Origin: RGIG995 sp045542115
GTDB lineage: Bacteria > Bacillota > Clostridia > Oscillospirales > UBA644
DNA: 64,000 bases
Assembly (NCBI GenBank): GCA_045542115.1
Contig: JAZQKK010000001.1
Coordinates: 35,619 to 99,618, forward strand
Direction: 5' to 3'
A model generated the notes under the pieces. The model searched no databases, had not been told where the DNA came from, and was given only the letters and a program-made list of their open reading frames with translations. The position numbers and the translations under genes are program-made. This document shows positions 49,268-57,974 of the stretch, one piece after another. How positions within the stretch are numbered: position 1 is the first letter of the stretch; the number at the start of each line of letters is the position of its first letter.

Positions 49268-50422
49268 TCAATCTGCCCAGTAGACCACCTTGCCGTCTAC
49301 GATGGTGACGTAGGATTCTGCTCCCAGGGCGGTCATCGGGTCGTCTGTCCAGATGACGACGTCTCCGTCTTTGCCGGCTTCCAAGCTCCCTACCCGGTCG
49401 GCAATGCCGATTTGCGTGGCGGGATTGATGGTAATGGCGCGCCAGGCTTCTTCTTTGTCAAGACCGGCCGCTGCCGCAAGACCGGCGCACATCGGAAGGC
49501 GTTCCAAGGGAATGACCGGGGCGTCGGTGATGATGCTGAATGGGACGCCCGCATCGTGCAAGACCGCGGGGGTGGTAAAGGATTTGTTGATCAGTTCAAT
49601 CTTGGACTTGCTTCCAAAGGAAGGACCTACGAAGGCGGGAAATCCTTCTTCCGCCAATTCGTCGGCAATCAACGCTCCTTCGGTGCAGTGGTCCAAGGTC
49701 AATTTCACGCCGAATTCCTTGGCGATGCGGATGGACGTGAGGATGTCGTCTGCCCGGTGTGCGTGGGCTTTCAAGGGGATTTTTCCTTCCATTACCGGGA
49801 GCATTGCTTCCAATTTCATATCAAATCCGGGATTTTTGCCGGCTTCTTTGCCTTCTTTATAGTGTTTTGCTTTGAACAGCAATTCCCGCAACAGCGCCGC
49901 AGTTCCCATCCGGGTCATCGGCGTTTTCTTGGCTCCTTGTCCGTAACACCGCTTGGGGTTTTCCCCAAAGGCACATTTCATCGCGATGGGGTCTTTGATG
50001 ATCATCTTATCCACCCGTTTGCCGTACAGCTTAATGGCGGTAAAGGTTCCTCCCACCACGTTGGCACTTCCGGGGCCGGTGCAGGCGGTGGTGACGCCTC
50101 CTTGCAGAGCGTTGGCAATGCCTTCTTCCATCGGATTGATGGAGTCGATGGCCCGAAGATGGGGAGTAATTGGGTCGGTAATGTCGTTGTAGTCTTTGCC
50201 TTCCCATCCCGTCGCCTGGTTGTCCAATCCCACGTGGCAATGGGCATCCACGCATCCCGGGGTGACCAAACGTCCTTTTGCATCAATGATCTCCGCTCCT
50301 TCGGGAGGGGCGATGGTTTCAGCGACGGAACAAATTTTTCCATCGTCTCCGATGAGGACGCATCCGTTTTTCAGGTCGTTTCCCACCATCGGTTTGACGT
50401 AGCCGTTTTGAATCAAAATCAT
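49268..50422 (-). CDS. Metal-dependent amidohydrolase (imidazolonepropionase-like)
   Basis: A 384-residue amidohydrolase with the flanking beta-sandwich (ILIQNGYVKPM ... GDVVIWTDDPM) and barrel ligands: PGCVDAHCHVGL (HxH), KAHAHRADD and DHCTEGALI (His), SIITDAPVIP (Asp). This is the subtype-I layout of cytosolic hydrolases acting on cyclic amides, related to imidazolonepropionases and isoaspartyl dipeptidases. It has its own promoter at 50450 and is separate from the operon behind it. Confidence 0.88.
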   Translation of the reverse strand: MILIQNGYVKPMVGNDLKNGCVLIGDDGKICSVAETIAPPEGAEIIDAKGRLVTPGCVDAHCHVGLDNQATGWEGKDYNDITDPITPHLRAIDSINPMEEGIANALQGGVTTACTGPGSANVVGGTFTAIKLYGKRVDKMIIKDPIAMKCAFGENPKRCYGQGAKKTPMTRMGTAALLRELLFKAKHYKEGKEAGKNPGFDMKLEAMLPVMEGKIPLKAHAHRADDILTSIRIAKEFGVKLTLDHCTEGALIADELAEEGFPAFVGPSFGSKSKIELINKSFTTPAVLHDAGVPFSIITDAPVIPLERLPMCAGLAAAAGLDKEEAWRAITINPATQIGIADRVGSLEAGKDGDVVIWTDDPMTALGAESYVTIVDGKVVYWAD

Positions 50423-50449
50423 AGCAGATACCTCGCTTATTTTTGTAAC

Positions 50450-50478
50450 AGTATAGCACAGTTTTTTTATTCTGTCAA
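50450..50478 (-). promoter_or_regulatory. Sigma-A promoter of amidohydrolase gene
   Basis: Minus strand TTGACA, a 17-nt spacer and TATACT, 28 nt upstream of the ATG. Confidence 0.85.
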
Positions 50479-50482
50479 GAAG

Positions 50483-50507
50483 AAAAGAGCCTTTTACAAG
50501 GCTCTTG
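50483..50507 (-). terminator. Terminator of the sugar/amidohydrolase operon
   Basis: AAGAGCC / GGCTCTT stem overlapping the stop of the last gene; followed on the minus strand by TTTTCTTC. Confidence 0.6.
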
Positions 50508-51522
50508 TTTTCTTTAAAATCTCCAAATCCTTTCCGGTGATGAAGCGGGCCAGATGTTTTTCCGCTTTCCGGAGCAGATCCTCATCCACGGGGCGGACGG
50601 AGGTTCCCGCAAAGGCGAAAAAGTTGCCCGAACAGATGCGTTCTACCGTTTCTTCCGAAAGATGCAACCCTTGGACGGTGATGTGGAAGCAAGGGTCGTA
50701 AAATTCTCCGTCATAGGTCAGGACTTTGCGGACGAAGTTGATTTTATCGGTACACCGCAGATTTTCCGAGTCGGTCCCCAAAAGAATCCGATGGGAATGG
50801 GTTTCAAAAAATTGCCGCCAACCTTCGATATCTTCTGAGAAATTGACGTACATTTCCCGGCCGGGCGTCAGGTCGAAGCGAACGTTTGGATAGGTCTCCA
50901 TCACCCGTTTTGCCTCGTCCATATCATCGGAAAGAAAGAAGAAATGGGCAAACGTCACCTGTAATTTGGGGTGTTTGTTCAGCATTTCAAACACTTCTCC
51001 GTACAATTCTTCATAGGAAAGATACGTTCCGTCCCCGTAAAACCAGCCCATCGCCACGTCCCTCGGGTCGGCTTTGTCCGGGTCCCAAAAGGTTCTCGGG
51101 TCGGCACAGTGAATCGTGACGGGAATTTGCCGTTCTTCCATTGCGGTGAGAACGGCATCGTAAGAAGGATGATTCAGTCCTTTCCCGATGAGTTTTCGGG
51201 CGTCGGGTTTCATATGCATAAACTTAATTCCGTCGCACCCCATCTTTATCAAGGCGTCCAACTGGTCTACGTAGGGAATCTGTCCGTAGGGGTCCCCCGA
51301 TTCGTGAAAAGAGCCGAAGGCCCGAAAACGAATCCGGGAGAAGTTCTTTTTCCACCAAAGGCAGAGATAATTTTGCAAAACGCCGTACCCCGGATAGTGG
51401 CTGCACGCCAGAAGGGTTCCGTCGGTTACTCCCGCATCGGCGATGGCGTTGAGCATCTGCTTGACGTCGTCAGGGTCTGTATGAAGAAGATGAATGTGAC
51501 TGTCAACGAGCGTTTTATTCAT
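50494..51522 (-). CDS. Amidohydrolase 2-type TIM-barrel protein
   Basis: A 342-residue protein: DSHIHLLH at the N-terminus (HxH), IKFMHMKPDARK, VTIHCADP (His), VTFAHFFFLSDD (His) and ILLGTDSENL (Asp). These are the metal positions of amidohydrolase-2 enzymes (lactonase/decarboxylase relatives). It is the last gene of the operon that starts with the isomerase-like gene at 54892; the start follows AAGGAG by 8 nt. Confidence 0.82.
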   Translation of the reverse strand: MNKTLVDSHIHLLHTDPDDVKQMLNAIADAGVTDGTLLACSHYPGYGVLQNYLCLWWKKNFSRIRFRAFGSFHESGDPYGQIPYVDQLDALIKMGCDGIKFMHMKPDARKLIGKGLNHPSYDAVLTAMEERQIPVTIHCADPRTFWDPDKADPRDVAMGWFYGDGTYLSYEELYGEVFEMLNKHPKLQVTFAHFFFLSDDMDEAKRVMETYPNVRFDLTPGREMYVNFSEDIEGWRQFFETHSHRILLGTDSENLRCTDKINFVRKVLTYDGEFYDPCFHITVQGLHLSEETVERICSGNFFAFAGTSVRPVDEDLLRKAEKHLARFITGKDLEILKKTRAL

Positions 51523-51531
51523 AAAAACTCC

Positions 51532-52212
51532 TTAGAGCCATTCTTGAATTCCTGCAAAAATTCTCTTGGCAATGTGCTCCATTCCCAGATCGCCCGGATG
51601 AGCGGCAACCCCTTTGTGTTCAAACAGTCCGATGGCTTTCATTTCGTCCATATCCCCAAGGTCTCCCAATTCCACCAAGGGAAGGCCGGTCCGTTTGGCG
51701 TATTCCCGGATGGCCACGTCTCCTTTGTGTTTCCAAAACCCGGTGGTCAAAAGGATTTTTGCATTGCCTTCGGGGTTCAGATAGTCAATCAATTCTCCGT
51801 AGGCCCGGACGAATTGTTCCAAATCGTTTTCTTCATAGGTGCAGTTTTCAATCAACCGCATTACGATGATATCCGCCCGAAAATCCCGGGCGCTTTCAAA
51901 CAGGGAAAGATCTCGCACTTCGTTGCGGTAGCTCCGTTCCCATTCCGCCACCTGACAAATGCAAAAGGCGGCGTCGGGGCAAATGTTTTGCACCTCGGCC
52001 TTAACCCGATGGACGTAGTCTTTTTCTTTGGCCGAGGCCGCCATCCCGTGGTCGGGAAGCCATCCGATGGAGGGAAGAGACCCGTGCCGGGTGATGGAGT
52101 TTCCCACAAAAAGAATACGGATACCGTCCTTTTCCAGGTCTTCAAAGGTAACGAATTGCGAAGGCTTTAATTGTCCTTTCGCGGATACGGTGTTTGCATC
52201 GATGGAAGCCAT
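51532..52212 (-). CDS. SGNH/GDSL-family hydrolase
   Basis: A 226-residue protein with block I FVGNSITRHG (catalytic Ser in GNSIT), a mid region MRLIENCTY, and a late GVAAHPGDLGMEHIA carrying the Asp/His pair. No signal peptide. Likely a deacetylase or esterase acting on sugar side groups, by context. It starts 1 bp after the GH99-like gene ends. Confidence 0.82.
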   Translation of the reverse strand: MASIDANTVSAKGQLKPSQFVTFEDLEKDGIRILFVGNSITRHGSLPSIGWLPDHGMAASAKEKDYVHRVKAEVQNICPDAAFCICQVAEWERSYRNEVRDLSLFESARDFRADIIVMRLIENCTYEENDLEQFVRAYGELIDYLNPEGNAKILLTTGFWKHKGDVAIREYAKRTGLPLVELGDLGDMDEMKAIGLFEHKGVAAHPGDLGMEHIAKRIFAGIQEWL

Positions 52213-52213
52213 A

Positions 52214-53434
52214 TCAGAATTTCCTTTCTACTTCGCCGTTCAGGCGTTTTTCACATAATTCGCCAAAATCCGGCGTTTGCCAATGTTGATTGAAATCCCC
52301 CCAACCCGTATCCTGAGGGGTACGGTAATCGGGCAGATTGTTGCGATGGGTCAATTCTTCCCGGATGGCTTGCAGAAATTGAAAGCCGAACTTGTGGCTG
52401 GGGGAGACGAAATGTCCCTCGTCCCATTCGTTCCAGTTGTCAATCATAATCATCTTTCGCCCGTAGGAATCTTCCGGGAGCAATTCGCACATTTTTCGGT
52501 TTTCCCGCAATACTTCCCGGAAATCCTCCGGAGCATAGAGCCAGTTTCCGTCGGTGCTGTAATTGGCGTCGGAAATGGTGACCAGGCGGGGGGTAGTATC
52601 ATAAAAACAAGAGACGGTGGAGACGAATTTCTTGGGTTCTTGCATTAAAAGATTTCGATTGAATTCAATGTGGTGTTTTTTGATAAATTCGTAATCGGGA
52701 TAACTCTTTCCGTAATAAGAAACGCCGTAAACAAAGCGGAAATCATAACCGTTTTCGGCATAGGTCCGCTTGCCTTGTTCGGTCATATCTTTATTGCAGG
52801 CGGCGAAGATCATACCGTCAAAGCCGTGTCGTTTGCATAACTCCCGGCATTTGTCAAAGGCCGCCTTTTGACCGGCAGGTCCGCCTAATTTCCCTTCCAG
52901 CTGATGGGTAAATCGGTCGTAAACGAACAGTACGGGCTTGTTATCGATTTTCAGGTAATTGTCCTTCTTAAAATACTCTTCCAGCCAGAAGGGCATCAGG
53001 TTCTCCAAAAGGTCTTGTTCGCTTTCGGCGGCGCCCCATCGCTGGGTACATTCGAACATCAGAGCGAAGTTTATCATCTTTTGATACCGTGCGTGAAACA
53101 GCGCTTCGTGGATTCCGTGTCCGCACCGAAGGTCGTTGACCGTTACCGGTTTTCCTTCGTTTTCTTTGTTTCGATACCAACAATAGATAAAACAGTTGAT
53201 TCCGTGTTCCACGGCCCATTTGATTTCCCAATCGCAGTGAATGGGGTTTTCTTCGTCGTAATAGCCGCACAACGGTGTTCGCTCGGGGAAATCGTAGTTT
53301 GCCAAATCATCAAAGGCATTGTGAAGTTTTGCGGCACCTTTTTTCCACGCGGGATAGTAGTGGGCGGCGACGATATAATCACTCTTGGCCGGCTTCGGTT
53401 CGGGAACGTATTCTTCCAATTTGATGTTGTACAT
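52214..53434 (-). CDS. GH99-like (WbsX-type) glycoside hydrolase domain protein
   Basis: A 406-residue TIM-barrel protein: IVAAHYYPAW at the start of the barrel, FIYCWYRNKENEG, and the C-terminal NWNEWDEGHFVSP, which matches the WbsX/GH99-like family. It has no secretion signal, so it would act on internalised oligosaccharides or a sugar derivative. Whether it is a true endo-acting GH99 enzyme is not readable from sequence. It is second in the operon. Confidence 0.82.
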   Translation of the reverse strand: MYNIKLEEYVPEPKPAKSDYIVAAHYYPAWKKGAAKLHNAFDDLANYDFPERTPLCGYYDEENPIHCDWEIKWAVEHGINCFIYCWYRNKENEGKPVTVNDLRCGHGIHEALFHARYQKMINFALMFECTQRWGAAESEQDLLENLMPFWLEEYFKKDNYLKIDNKPVLFVYDRFTHQLEGKLGGPAGQKAAFDKCRELCKRHGFDGMIFAACNKDMTEQGKRTYAENGYDFRFVYGVSYYGKSYPDYEFIKKHHIEFNRNLLMQEPKKFVSTVSCFYDTTPRLVTISDANYSTDGNWLYAPEDFREVLRENRKMCELLPEDSYGRKMIMIDNWNEWDEGHFVSPSHKFGFQFLQAIREELTHRNNLPDYRTPQDTGWGDFNQHWQTPDFGELCEKRLNGEVERKF

Positions 53435-53446
53435 AGCTCTTTTCCT

Positions 53447-54892
53447 TCATTTCACGATGACACTTTCAATGTTCAGAACGTCCGCAATCTTTTTTAGGGC
53501 TTCGGCGTGGTGTCCGATGCCCAGGGCATAGTGGTGAGTAGGTCCTTCCATTACCCATTTTTTGATAAATTCCCTGGTGGTTGGTTCAAAAAATCCCCGG
53601 GTGTTGGTGTTGCCGGTGGGAGGAATAGGACCTTGTTTGGAATATCCCTCTCCGATAACGAATTTGAATTTCCCGTCTCCCGTTTGGGTAATTCCCAGCA
53701 TTGTGATGGGTCCTTCTTTTATTTTAAATTCCACCGAGGCTCCGGAGCCGGGTTTCCCGTGGAACTTTTTCAGACTCCGTAGAATGGGTTTTCCTTCGGC
53801 AATCCGCAGATGATGGGGCCCGTCGTGCCCCACTAAAATGAAATCTTCCCGGAAGTCGAAAGGGTGGAACTCTGCAAAACTGCCGCCGATGTCCAATCGG
53901 TCGAGAATCAGCATTGCAATGCAGGTTTTAATATCGTATTCTCCGCACATCGGAATCCCTTGGGCGTTGAGAATGGAATTCCCCACAATAAAAGACGATA
54001 CCGTCTCCCGATTGAGATTCCCTTCGGTCCCTTCGTAATAGTACGCAAGACCGGTTAATTGATTCTCTTCCACGAATTTTTCCAGAGCAACAGCGCCCCG
54101 GGCCGCCTTGGTTTTGTCTTGGTCGGTCAACTTCGAGGTGACCGGGTCGGATTTCGGTTCGGGCATATCAAATTCCCGGTCAATCACGGCAATCTTTTCT
54201 GCGATTTCTTCCTCGGTAACGTTGTTGTAAAGTTCCGCTATCCGGTCGATTTCCAGCAACGGTACGTGCAGTCCGAATGCTGCGGAAACGGCAGTGGGGT
54301 CGGCGTGCATATCGTACATCGCCTCCATCGTGTGGCCCATCAGCCCCATTCGTGCCCCCTTCAAGGCGTGGAGAACTTTTGCAATGTCGCACCATTCCGC
54401 CAATTCTTTTTCTGCTTCTTCGTCGTTGTATAGCGTTCCGATAATAACGTCGTGAACTTTTTTGCCCAAACGGTTGGCAACGCCGATGAATTCCGGGACG
54501 GAGCAAATATTATCGTTTTCCAACTGCATAAACGTGGAGGCTTTGCTGTAATCCAATCCGGCTAAGGGTTGTAAGGCTGTCAGAATCACCGGAGCTTGGG
54601 CACTTCGGATGATGGGGGCAAAGACCGACGAGGTCGCATAGGTAATCATATTGCAGATGATGAGGTCCACCCCGGCGGCGTTTAATTGGTCCGCCGTTTC
54701 GTAGGCGGCACGGGAATCGTCAATCAAACCGAAGTCCACCGCGGTAGCGTCATTTTCTTCCACGAGACGGAGCAGTTCTTTGTGATAGCGGTAGAACTTA
54801 TCGTATAAACCGGGGAATTGATGGTTGTAGGTGGCGTGAGATACGGAAAAAACGCCGATTTTTCCGGTTCTGGGCATTTTTCGTTCAATCAT
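53447..54892 (-). CDS. L-arabinose/L-fucose isomerase-like protein
   Basis: A 481-residue protein of the AraA/FucI fold: KIGVFSVSHATYNHQFPGLY at the N-terminus, DLIICNMITYATSSVFAPII, YYYEGTEGNLNRE (metal Glu region), MCGEYDIKTCIAMLILD, and the late HHYALGIGHHAEALKKIA (His). It is closer to arabinose isomerase than to the fucI at 20513, but sequence features such as LGRKVHDV-like LGKKVHDVIIG differ, so the sugar is uncertain. The ATG at 54892 (GAGG 9 nt upstream) is preferred over GTG 54907. First gene of the operon; divergent from an AraC gene. Confidence 0.82.
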   Translation of the reverse strand: MIERKMPRTGKIGVFSVSHATYNHQFPGLYDKFYRYHKELLRLVEENDATAVDFGLIDDSRAAYETADQLNAAGVDLIICNMITYATSSVFAPIIRSAQAPVILTALQPLAGLDYSKASTFMQLENDNICSVPEFIGVANRLGKKVHDVIIGTLYNDEEAEKELAEWCDIAKVLHALKGARMGLMGHTMEAMYDMHADPTAVSAAFGLHVPLLEIDRIAELYNNVTEEEIAEKIAVIDREFDMPEPKSDPVTSKLTDQDKTKAARGAVALEKFVEENQLTGLAYYYEGTEGNLNRETVSSFIVGNSILNAQGIPMCGEYDIKTCIAMLILDRLDIGGSFAEFHPFDFREDFILVGHDGPHHLRIAEGKPILRSLKKFHGKPGSGASVEFKIKEGPITMLGITQTGDGKFKFVIGEGYSKQGPIPPTGNTNTRGFFEPTTREFIKKWVMEGPTHHYALGIGHHAEALKKIADVLNIESVIVK

Positions 54893-54925
54893 TTTAAAAA
54901 ACCTCACAAAAAAAGATTTTACACC

Positions 54926-54957
54926 TTGATTTTAGCAGATAAATGGTGTATAATCAA
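54926..54957. promoter_or_regulatory. Fully overlapping divergent promoters of isomerase operon and araC-type gene
   Basis: Plus strand: TTGATT (54926-54931), 17 nt, TATAAT (54949-54954). Minus strand: TTGATT (54952-54957), 17 nt, TAAAAT (54929-54934). The -35 of each overlaps the -10 of the other, so the two cannot be bound at the same time. Confidence 0.78.
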
Positions 54958-55004
54958 TATACAAACCAAAGAAAAATTTGTGTAAAACAAAGATGGAGAT
55001 TGTT

Positions 55005-55865
55005 ATGAGGTTTTCCGATATCCGCCCGTTTGTTCGTTATGCCCGCTATCTGACCGTGTCCGACCGGGCAGAATTTTCAGACCGAATGATTCCCTGTGAC
55101 GCCCGTTTGTTCTTCGTAATGGAAGGTGTGGGGAAGATGGAAATCAACGGTCGGCACTATGTTGCAAACAAGGGAAGCATCTTGTTGATTGCTCCCGGAA
55201 TTCCTTACCGTTACGGGAATTGCGAAAAAACAAAGCCGGTTCGTTACGGGGTTTTAAACTTCGACTATACGCAAAATGCGATTCACCAAAAGATTCCCGT
55301 TCCTCCCAAGCCGACCGGAGAGTTTTTCCCGGAAGACCGTTTGGATCGTTCGGAATGGGATGCGGAGGAAGACTGGCCCGACGTGATTTTTTTAGAAGAA
55401 ATGCATCGGTTTTCCGGGAAGCTTTCCGAAATCATTCGGGAGTATTCTCAAAACGTCATTTTGAACGAAACAAAGATTTCTTCCATTCTTACGGAGATTC
55501 TGGTGGACTGCGCCCGACAGTTGCGGTGGAAGACCGGAGACCGCCCCGAAACGCCCGATGGGATTCTGTCTTATATTCACGAGCATTTTCGTCAATCTAT
55601 TACCAATCGCCAACTGGGAGAGGTTTTTAATTTTCACCCCAATTATATCAGCACGTTGGTGAAAAAATATACCGGGATGCCTTTGCACAAGTATCTTAAT
55701 CACGTGCGGATTTCCCACGCGTTGCAGTTGCTGGACGGGGGAGACCCTTCCGTGGGGGAAATGGCACTGGAATGCGGATTTTGTGATATTTATTATTTCT
55801 CCCGGTGTTTTAAATCCGTCGTGGGGGTCAGCCCCTCAGAATACCGGAGGCATCGAAACGGATAA
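55005..55865 (+). CDS. AraC-family regulator of the isomerase operon
   Basis: A 286-residue regulator: cupin-like N-terminal sensor (LFFVMEGVGKMEINGRHYVA, LIAPGIPYRYG) and C-terminal AraC HTH pair (ITNRQLGEVFNFHPNYISTL and GEMALECGFCDIYYFSRCFK). Divergent from the isomerase operon and sharing its promoter DNA, so likely its activator, with a sugar or sugar derivative as ligand. GGAGA is 5 nt before the ATG at 55005. It is the last gene with typical chromosomal codon choice. Confidence 0.9.
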   Translation: MRFSDIRPFVRYARYLTVSDRAEFSDRMIPCDARLFFVMEGVGKMEINGRHYVANKGSILLIAPGIPYRYGNCEKTKPVRYGVLNFDYTQNAIHQKIPVPPKPTGEFFPEDRLDRSEWDAEEDWPDVIFLEEMHRFSGKLSEIIREYSQNVILNETKISSILTEILVDCARQLRWKTGDRPETPDGILSYIHEHFRQSITNRQLGEVFNFHPNYISTLVKKYTGMPLHKYLNHVRISHALQLLDGGDPSVGEMALECGFCDIYYFSRCFKSVVGVSPSEYRRHRNG

Positions 55866-55909
55866 ATTTGAATAAGAAAAAACCTCCGATGAAAGCGCGA
55901 TGTCCTTAA

Positions 55910-55942
55910 CGGAGAAATATGAAAACCGAATAGGATAACAGA
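55910..55942 (+). repeat. Direct repeat, left copy (33 bp)
   Basis: CGGAGAAATATG followed by AAAACCGAATAGGATAACAG. Nearly identical to 57151-57182. Each copy is directly followed by a terminator hairpin. Together they bracket the DUF6809 + lipoprotein cassette. Confidence 0.85.
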
Positions 55943-55946
55943 GAAA

Positions 55947-55981
55947 GGCAGCATAGTCTATGATGGCTATGCTGTCTTTTG
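55947..55981 (+). terminator. Terminator following left direct repeat
   Basis: CAGCATAG / CTATGCTG stem with a 10-nt loop, followed by TCTTTT. Confidence 0.75.
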
Positions 55982-56113
55982 TATTATTTCATTACAAAAT
56001 ATCAAAGCGTCGCAGAAATGCGGTGCTTTTTTTGAATTTTATGTCGAAAATCGCTGGACTTGTGGAAAGTGTTGTGGTATGTGTTTGTGTTGCAAAAAGG
56101 AGGTGCAGCGCAC

Positions 56114-56398
56114 ATGACAACACTTGAAGATCTGTATTACGGTAACATCAGTCCGCACGAAAGGTACATAAAGCGCGGTTCGAGAGTCGATCAACTCGTA
56201 AAGCTCATATGCAAAAACGAGGAAAGCCTAATGGCAACGCTCACTGAGCAGCAGAAAGAAACTTTCGAAAAATTCAAAGACTGTCAGAGCGAACTGTCGG
56301 GACTGACCGAACGAGATGCATTCAGGGATGGCTTCATCCTTGCAGTGCGAATAATGGTTGAAGCAATGGAAGGGTTAGAACCGGTGGATGATATATGA
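56114..56398 (+). CDS. DUF6809 family protein
   Basis: A 94-residue helical protein: TTLEDLYYGNISPHERYIKR, then TLTEQQKETFEKFKDCQSEL and DAFRDGFILAVRIMVEAM. I recognise this as DUF6809, which is common in accessory regions of Clostridia. Function unknown. The ATG at 56114 has AGGAGG 10 nt upstream. Its stop overlaps the lipoprotein start (ATGA). Codon choice differs from the chromosome to the left. Confidence 0.82.
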   Translation: MTTLEDLYYGNISPHERYIKRGSRVDQLVKLICKNEESLMATLTEQQKETFEKFKDCQSELSGLTERDAFRDGFILAVRIMVEAMEGLEPVDDI

Positions 56399-57102
56399 AA
56401 AAACTAATAATCCTTCTTCTCTGCTGTGGGGTGCTTGTGAGTATGGTGGGATGCGGTGGAAACACCGCCCCGCTGCCTACCGAGAATTCGCCTATACTGG
56501 TATCGGAAACAATAACAACAGAAATACCACTCGAAACAACATCGCCCGTGACGGCAGTAGAGCCGACAGAGAAAGAAAAAGAGCCTGTTCCGACCGAGAG
56601 CAAGGATCAAGCAACCGCGCCGACCGTGACCGCCACAGAGCCAACAACAACGGCACAACTAACAGAAGAAACAACAACTACAACAAGCGCCGTTGAAGAA
56701 AAGTCTACTTCTCCGATCGAGGAAACGGTGCCAAGCACAACACCACAACTTACGGAAAAAGAAACGACGGAAACTGAGCCGCCCAAGGATGAACTAAAAG
56801 CCGAAACGGAATCTCCGAAGGTAACCGAGCCGGAACCTACGGAAAAGCCTGCTCCCTTCGATATTGATCACTGGATCGCCTATGCAAGGAGCTACGCCGA
56901 AAACAAAGGACTCGTACTAAGCGACACGGCGGTGGATTGTTGGGATAACCCTATCCGCGCAGGCACACACTGCATTTACCTCGAAAGAGATATCCAAAGC
57001 CGACTTGACCGCTATGCAAAGGATGAGGATATCACCGACGTGTGGATCTGGGCAGAAAGCATAAGTGACGACTGCTACGACATTTATATCGGCTACGCTT
57101 AA
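56395..57102 (+). CDS. Surface lipoprotein with Thr/Glu-rich stalk
   Basis: A 235-residue lipoprotein: signal peptide with lipobox LVSMVGC (Cys20), a low-complexity Thr/Pro/Glu stalk (about 25-155, ATEPTTTAQLTEETTTTTSA), and a C-terminal globular domain of about 80 residues starting FDIDHWIAYARSYAENKGL and ending CYDIYIGYA. The stalk would lift the domain through the cell wall. No enzymatic motif seen. Coupled to DUF6809. Confidence 0.8.
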   Translation: MKKLIILLLCCGVLVSMVGCGGNTAPLPTENSPILVSETITTEIPLETTSPVTAVEPTEKEKEPVPTESKDQATAPTVTATEPTTTAQLTEETTTTTSAVEEKSTSPIEETVPSTTPQLTEKETTETEPPKDELKAETESPKVTEPEPTEKPAPFDIDHWIAYARSYAENKGLVLSDTAVDCWDNPIRAGTHCIYLERDIQSRLDRYAKDEDITDVWIWAESISDDCYDIYIGYA

Positions 57103-57150
57103 ATACAAATGATCTCAAGTATAAAACACTCACTGGATACTGCAACCCAA

Positions 57151-57182
57151 CGGAGAAAACGAAAACCGAATAGGATAACAGA
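57151..57182 (+). repeat. Direct repeat, right copy (32 bp)
   Basis: CGGAGAAAACG followed by AAAACCGAATAGGATAACAG; partner of 55910-55942, 1.24 kb apart. Confidence 0.85.
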
Positions 57183-57223
57183 AAAATCCACCATAGATTT
57201 AAAATGTGTCTATGGTGGATTTT
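57183..57223 (+). terminator. Terminator of DUF6809-lipoprotein cassette
   Basis: AAAATCCACCATAGA / TCTATGGTGGATTTT, 15-bp arms with an 11-nt loop. Confidence 0.82.
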
Positions 57224-57280
57224 ATTTGTGACAAATTAAGCAAAAAACAGTTGCAACCCTACAAAATCCGACAAAACCCA

Positions 57281-57309
57281 TTGAAAACAAACGAGATATA
57301 TGCTATAAT
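57281..57309 (+). promoter_or_regulatory. Sigma-A promoter of the HTH-FRG-mod-res operon
   Basis: TTGAAA, a 17-nt spacer and TATAAT, 37 nt before the ATG at 57346. Confidence 0.8.
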
Positions 57310-57345
57310 GTATTATGCAGAATTGTATTCATAGGAGATATGGAA

Positions 57346-57540
57346 ATGATTACAAAAACAGATATGCCGGATCGCTGGTATTCCACAAAAGAAATTTGTG
57401 CATATCTCGGAATCAGCCGAGATACCTTGCTTGTTTGGATTGCAAATAAAAATATGCCAGCTCACAAGGTTGGGCGCAATTGGAAATTCAAAGTCAGTGA
57501 AGTAGATGAGTGGATTAAAAGCGGACAAGCGGCAGAATGA
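57346..57540 (+). CDS. Excisionase-family (MerR-like) helix-turn-helix protein
   Basis: A 64-residue DNA-binding protein: WYSTKEICAYLGISRDTLLV then MPAHKVGRNWKFKVSEVDEW, the HTH_17/excisionase pattern. It is often encoded at the head of restriction-modification or mobile modules, where it acts as a small controller. ATG at 57346 is preferred (GGAG 8 nt upstream) over 57340. Its stop overlaps the next start (ATGA). Confidence 0.85.
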   Translation: MITKTDMPDRWYSTKEICAYLGISRDTLLVWIANKNMPAHKVGRNWKFKVSEVDEWIKSGQAAE

Positions 57541-57962
57541 GGTTAATGATGAATGGTCAACAGTTTCAGGCACCTATTCCCAGTACAAAATCCATTGAAG
57601 ATGCAAAACTGATTAGCGGTGCGTTAGACACATTAAACAAAGTAAGTATTAAGTGTAAAAAAGCCAACGATGCCATAATGTCGGGTAATAAAATCCGAAT
57701 GTGGAATGTGTTGCAGGAACTTATTAATGAATATGGTGATGCAATTAATCAGAATCATCGTAATACTGGAAAGCAAGTTGTTTTTGCTAATATAAATTCA
57801 CACACAATTGATCAGATTAAAAATCAATTGATTTGGATGCAACGCTTTATATACCGGTATGAAACTAATAAATTTGCAGCTGATGAAACGGTCAAGCACA
57901 TTATAAAATCTTTTTTGAAGAACACAGGTCTGTTTTCAGATGCAGAACTAATAATAATTTAG
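57537..57962 (+). CDS. Unknown helical protein, 141 residues
   Basis: No family recognised. The sequence is mostly helical and lysine/asparagine-rich (IEDAKLISGALDTLNKVSIK, IKNQLIWMQRFIYRYETN). It is translationally coupled to the HTH gene before it and lies 12 bp before the FRG-domain gene, so it belongs to the same transcript. It could be a structural or controller subunit of the island. Confidence 0.65.
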   Translation: MRLMMNGQQFQAPIPSTKSIEDAKLISGALDTLNKVSIKCKKANDAIMSGNKIRMWNVLQELINEYGDAINQNHRNTGKQVVFANINSHTIDQIKNQLIWMQRFIYRYETNKFAADETVKHIIKSFLKNTGLFSDAELIII

Positions 57963-57974
57963 GCGGAGGACAGA

